64,000 bases of DNA from Hydrogenophaga flava NBRC 102514 (GTDB taxonomy: Bacteria; Pseudomonadota; Gammaproteobacteria; Burkholderiales; Burkholderiaceae_C): positions 90,174 through 154,173 of the forward strand of contig NZ_BCTF01000013.1 of the NCBI RefSeq assembly GCF_001571145.1. Reading direction: 5' to 3'. The translations under genes were made by a program, and so were the position numbers. Positions 59,917 to 64,000 of the stretch are shown piece after piece (the stretch's first letter is position 1; each line of letters opens with the position of its first letter). Below the pieces are notes generated by a model. It saw only the letters and a program-made list of their open reading frames with translations, was not told the DNA's origin and did not search any database.

Positions 59917-59963
59917 TTCATGACTGTCGCCGCCTGCCCCGGCCGGTGGTGACGATGTCGCTC

Positions 59964-61087
<1,124 letters not shown>

Positions 61088-61107
61088 AGTCTTGTTGAGC
61101 TCAATCC

Positions 61108-63531
61108 ATGCAATTCCCTGAATCCTGGCTGCGTGCCTTCTGCAACCCGCCCTTGAACAGCCAGCAGCTCGCCGACACCCTGACCATGGCTGGTCTGGAG
61201 GTCGAAGAACTGCGCCTGTTCGCGCCTGCCTTCACTGGTGTGGTGGTGGGCCAGATCCTGAGCGCCGAACAACACCCCAACGCTGACCGCCTGCGCGTGT
61301 GCCAGGTGGACGTCGGGCAGGGCGCTCCGCTGAACATCGTCTGCGGTGCGCCCAACGCGCGCGTCGGTATCAAGGTGCCGTGCGCCACGGTCGGCGCCTT
61401 GCTCCCACCGGGCGAAGACGGCAAGCCGTTCGCCATCAAGCTGGGCAAGCTGCGCGGCGTCGAGAGCCAGGGCATGCTGTGCTCGGCCAAGGAGTTGCAG
61501 ATCTCCGAGGAGAGCAACGGCCTGCTGGAGCTGGCTGACGACGCCGTGATCGGCCGCGACATCCGCGAACAACTGGGCCTGGACGACATGCTGTTCACAC
61601 TCAAGCTCACGCCCAACCTGGCGCACTGCCTGAGCGTCTACGGTATCGCACGCGAGGTCTCGGCTCTGACCGACACGCCGCTGGTGCAGCCCGAATTTCC
61701 CAAGGTCGCCGTGCAGGTGCAAGACCAACTGCCGGTGAGCTTGCAAGCGAGCGACCTGTGCGGTCGTTTCAGCGGTCGCGTCGTGCGTGGCGTGAACACG
61801 AAAGCGCAGACGCCGGCCTGGATGGTCGAGCGTCTGGCGCGCTGTGGCCAGCGCAGCATCTCGCCGCTGGTGGACATCTCCAACTATGTGATGTTTGAGC
61901 TGGGCCGCCCGTCGCACATCTTCGACCTCGACAAGATCCACGGGGACCTGCAAGTGCGCTGGGGGCGCGAGGGCGAACAGCTCAAGCTGCTCAACGGCAA
62001 TACCGTCACGCTCGACAGCAGTGTGGGCGTGATCGCTGATGATCTGCAGGTCGAGTCGCTGGCCGGCATCATGGGTGGCGATGCGACCGCTGTGTCGGAC
62101 GACACGAAGAACATCTTCATCGAGGCCGCCTTCTGGTGGCCCAAGGCGATCGCCGGCCGTTCGCGCCGCTACAACTTCAGCACCGATGCGGGCCACCGTT
62201 TTGAGCGCGGCGTGGACCCGTCCACCACGGTTGAGCACGTCGAACGCATCACGCAGCTGGTGCTGGAGATATGTGGAGGTCAGGCAGGCCCGCTGGACGA
62301 CCAGGTGCTTGCAATGCCAGAAGGCAAGCCAGTTTCGCTGCGCGTGGCTCGTGCGGCAAAGGTTATCGGCATGCCAGTGACTCAGGAGCAGTGCGCTGGC
62401 GCGCTGCGCCGCCTCGGCCTGGCTGTGACCGAAGGCGAGGGCACGGTCACCGTTGCACCCCCGGCCTTTCGTTTTGACCTGCAGATCGAGGAAGACCTGA
62501 TCGAAGAGGTCGCGCGCGTGATCGGCTACGAACAGCTGCCGACGAACCCTCCGTTGGCACCCATCACCGCCAAGCTGCGCACCGAGAGCCGGCGTGGCCC
62601 GTTTGCAGTGCGCCGCCAACTGGCGCAACTGGGCTACCAGGAAACCATCAACTTCAGCTTTGTCGAAGAACGGTGGGAGCACGAACTGGCTGGCAATGCC
62701 GATCCGATCAAGCTGCTGAATCCGATCGCTAGCCAAATGAACGTGATGCGCTCGTCGTTGCTGGGCAGCCTGATCGCGGTGCTCAAGTTCAACCTGGACC
62801 GCAAGGCGCAGCGCGTGCGTCTCTTTGAACTGGGGCGCGTGTTTCGCAAGGACCCATCGGTTCAGAACAGCGACACCTCCGTCGCCGGGTTTGACCAGCC
62901 TATGAGAGTGGCGGGCCTGGCCTATGGCGGGGTCGACAGCCTGCAATGGGGCAGCGCCGAGCGCAACGTCGATTTCTTCGACATCAAGGGCGATGTGCAG
63001 GCGCTGCTGGCGCCGTTGCATGCCTCCTTCAAGCTGGCCGATCATCCCGCAATGCACCCGGGGCGCTGCGCAAGCGTCTGGCTGGGTGAGTGCTGCATCG
63101 GCCACGTGGGTGAACTGCATCCGAAGTGGCGCCAGGGCTACGACCTGGCGCAGGCGCCGGTGATGTTTGAACTCGCACTGGATGCGGTGCTGCAGCGCGA
63201 GGTTCCGGTGTTCCAGAGCGTGAGCCGCCACCAGCCGGTCGAGCGCGATATCGCCATCGTGGTCAAGGAGGAGGTGACGCACGCCGCTGTGATGGACGCC
63301 ATCCGTGATGCAGGTGGTGAGCTTCTTCGCGACGCCGTGTTGTTTGATGTTTACCGGCCCAAGAAGACGTCTGAAGGGCAAGGCGGCGGGCTGGCGTCGG
63401 ATGAGAAGAGCTTGGCTGTGCGCCTGACGCTCAGTCGGGAGGACGCTACACTAACTGAGCAGGAGATCGAGGCGGCGGTCAAGGGAGCGCTGGTTTCTCT
63501 GGAGCAGCGCGTGGGTGCGCGCCTGCGTTGA
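61108..63531 (+). CDS. pheT: Phenylalanyl-tRNA synthetase beta subunit
   Basis: 807 aa. It has an N-terminal EMAP/tRNA-binding domain ([19 protein letters not shown]), a B3/B4 editing domain, a B5 domain, a catalytic-like core, and a C-terminal ferredoxin-fold anticodon-binding domain ([19 protein letters not shown]). It lies 20 nt after pheS. Length is standard. Confidence 0.97.
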   Translation: MQFPESWLRAFCNPPLNSQQLADTLTMAGLEVEELRLFAPAFTGVVVGQILSAEQHPNADRLRVCQVDVGQGAPLNIVCGAPNARVGIKVPCATVGALLPPGEDGKPFAIKLGKLRGVESQGMLCSAKELQISEESNGLLELADDAVIGRDIREQLGLDDMLFTLKLTPNLAHCLSVYGIAREVSALTDTPLVQPEFPKVAVQVQDQLPVSLQASDLCGRFSGRVVRGVNTKAQTPAWMVERLARCGQRSISPLVDISNYVMFELGRPSHIFDLDKIHGDLQVRWGREGEQLKLLNGNTVTLDSSVGVIADDLQVESLAGIMGGDATAVSDDTKNIFIEAAFWWPKAIAGRSRRYNFSTDAGHRFERGVDPSTTVEHVERITQLVLEICGGQAGPLDDQVLAMPEGKPVSLRVARAAKVIGMPVTQEQCAGALRRLGLAVTEGEGTVTVAPPAFRFDLQIEEDLIEEVARVIGYEQLPTNPPLAPITAKLRTESRRGPFAVRRQLAQLGYQETINFSFVEERWEHELAGNADPIKLLNPIASQMNVMRSSLLGSLIAVLKFNLDRKAQRVRLFELGRVFRKDPSVQNSDTSVAGFDQPMRVAGLAYGGVDSLQWGSAERNVDFFDIKGDVQALLAPLHASFKLADHPAMHPGRCASVWLGECCIGHVGELHPKWRQGYDLAQAPVMFELALDAVLQREVPVFQSVSRHQPVERDIAIVVKEEVTHAAVMDAIRDAGGELLRDAVLFDVYRPKKTSEGQGGGLASDEKSLAVRLTLSREDATLTEQEIEAAVKGALVSLEQRVGARLR

Positions 63532-63569
63532 GCGCCTTGCGTATGGACAAGAACCTGGAGCACACCCCA

Positions 63570-63896
63570 ATGGAACTGGCAGTCGAGAGCCTGGAGACCC
63601 CAGCACTCACAAAGGCGCAGCTTGCTGAGCTGTTGTTTGATCAGATCGGTCTGAACAAGCGCGAGTCCAAGGACATGATTGATGCGTTTTTCGACCTGAT
63701 CACAGACTGTCTGGTCGAGGGCACCGATGTCAAGATCTCCGGCTTCGGCAACTTCCAGATACGAACCAAGGCCCCGCGGCCGGGTCGCAATCCCAGAACG
63801 GGAGAGCCAGTGGCCATCGAAGCCCGTCGGGTGGTGACGTTCCATGCGAGCCCCAAACTCAAGGAGCAGGTGCAGGCGGCGGTTGTCACCGGTTGA
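63570..63896 (+). CDS. ihfA: Integration host factor alpha subunit
   Basis: 108 aa HU/IHF-family DNA-bending protein. [20 protein letters not shown] is the usual IHF-alpha start, and the DNA-contacting arm carries [20 protein letters not shown]. The ATG at 63570 has CTGGAG at good distance. ATG 63543 (in frame, 9 codons earlier) is possible but lacks a ribosome-binding site. The pheT-ihfA order is conserved in proteobacteria. Confidence 0.95.
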   Translation: MELAVESLETPALTKAQLAELLFDQIGLNKRESKDMIDAFFDLITDCLVEGTDVKISGFGNFQIRTKAPRPGRNPRTGEPVAIEARRVVTFHASPKLKEQVQAAVVTG

Positions 63897-63933
63897 GCAC
63901 CTCGCACTGCCTTGCAACACAGGCAACCAATGA

Positions 63934-63967
63934 AGCCCGGGACCTGTGGTCACCGGGTTTTTTTGTC
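63934..63967 (+). terminator. Terminator of the thrS-ihfA operon
   Basis: AGCCCGG-GACC / GGTC-CCGGGTT with a bulged A and a TTTTTTT tail. Confidence 0.8.
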
Positions 63968-64000
63968 CCTCAGTTGTCCAGAAAAAGTGCTGAAGAGATG

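Noticed and set aside
59922..59954. Short peptide (about 10 codons from ATG 59922) as a pheM-like attenuation leader before pheST
   Set aside because: It contains no phenylalanine codon, so classical Phe attenuation is not supported; the hairpin at 59964 is kept as a terminator.

Overview
The window is chromosomal DNA of high GC content, almost fully coding, from a betaproteobacterium. The best guess is Burkholderiales, family Comamonadaceae (Rhodoferax/Hydrogenophaga/Limnohabitans-like). This rests on a betaproteobacterial type of photosynthesis gene cluster, the order tig-clpP-clpX-lon followed by tRNAs, a lone small Trp-rich protein gene, a ccoI-S-N-O-Q-P-G-H set next to fnr/hemN, and a thrS-infC-rpmI-rplT-pheST-ihfA operon. 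Species cannot be fixed by reading alone.

Layout. (1) 1-10963, minus strand: photosynthesis genes. crtE-crtF-bchC-X-Y-Z form one operon running off the left edge, behind a promoter at about 5842-5876 overlapped by two perfect and one near-perfect PpsR/CrtJ-type sites (TGTCA-N8-TGACA). A second operon, bchI-bchD-bchO-bciB, starts behind another perfect site at 11017-11034. Together they encode Mg-chelatase subunits, 8-vinyl reduction, chlorophyllide reduction and carotenoid steps. (2) 11051-13743: an FNR-type regulator with all four cluster cysteines, a divergent sensorless histidine kinase and a solitary hpnC. (3) 13858-18200: an RND efflux adaptor and pump behind a TetR-type palindrome. (4) 18278-25100: tRNA-Leu(UAG), the trigger factor/ClpP/ClpX/Lon protein quality-control block, then tRNA-Gly, tRNA-Cys, tRNA-Gly and tRNA-Leu(UAA). 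(5) 25153-35852: housekeeping and central metabolism (MFS transporter, murI, class I fumarase, acs, small cytochrome c, ilvD, lgt). (6) 35914-41344: a malonate operon (GntR regulator, malonyl-CoA decarboxylase, Bug-type binding protein, enoyl-CoA hydratase-like protein, malonyl-CoA synthetase). (7) 41403-53146: a microaerobic block with uspA, the cbb3 oxidase and its assembly genes, fnr, hemN and a TauE/SafE-like membrane protein, carrying three FNR boxes. (8) 53152-56324: DMT exporter, isocitrate lyase with a double palindrome upstream, and a DUF4189 lipoprotein. (9) 56406-63967: thrS leader and the translation/IHF operon.

How it fits together: the window joins light harvesting (repressed by O2 through PpsR-type operators), high-affinity respiration and O2-independent porphyrin synthesis (FNR-controlled), and use of small acids (acetate, malonate, glyoxylate shunt). 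That fits a facultative or aerobic anoxygenic phototroph.

No mobile element, CRISPR array, phage or defence system was seen, and most of the window is conventional. The observations most worth checking are the stop-less crtF-bchC reading frame at a 6-C run, the FNR-type regulator with a CRP-like recognition helix beside the photosynthesis genes, the 30-bp-phased palindromes before aceA, the structured leaders of thrS and rpmI, and the AUA start of infC.
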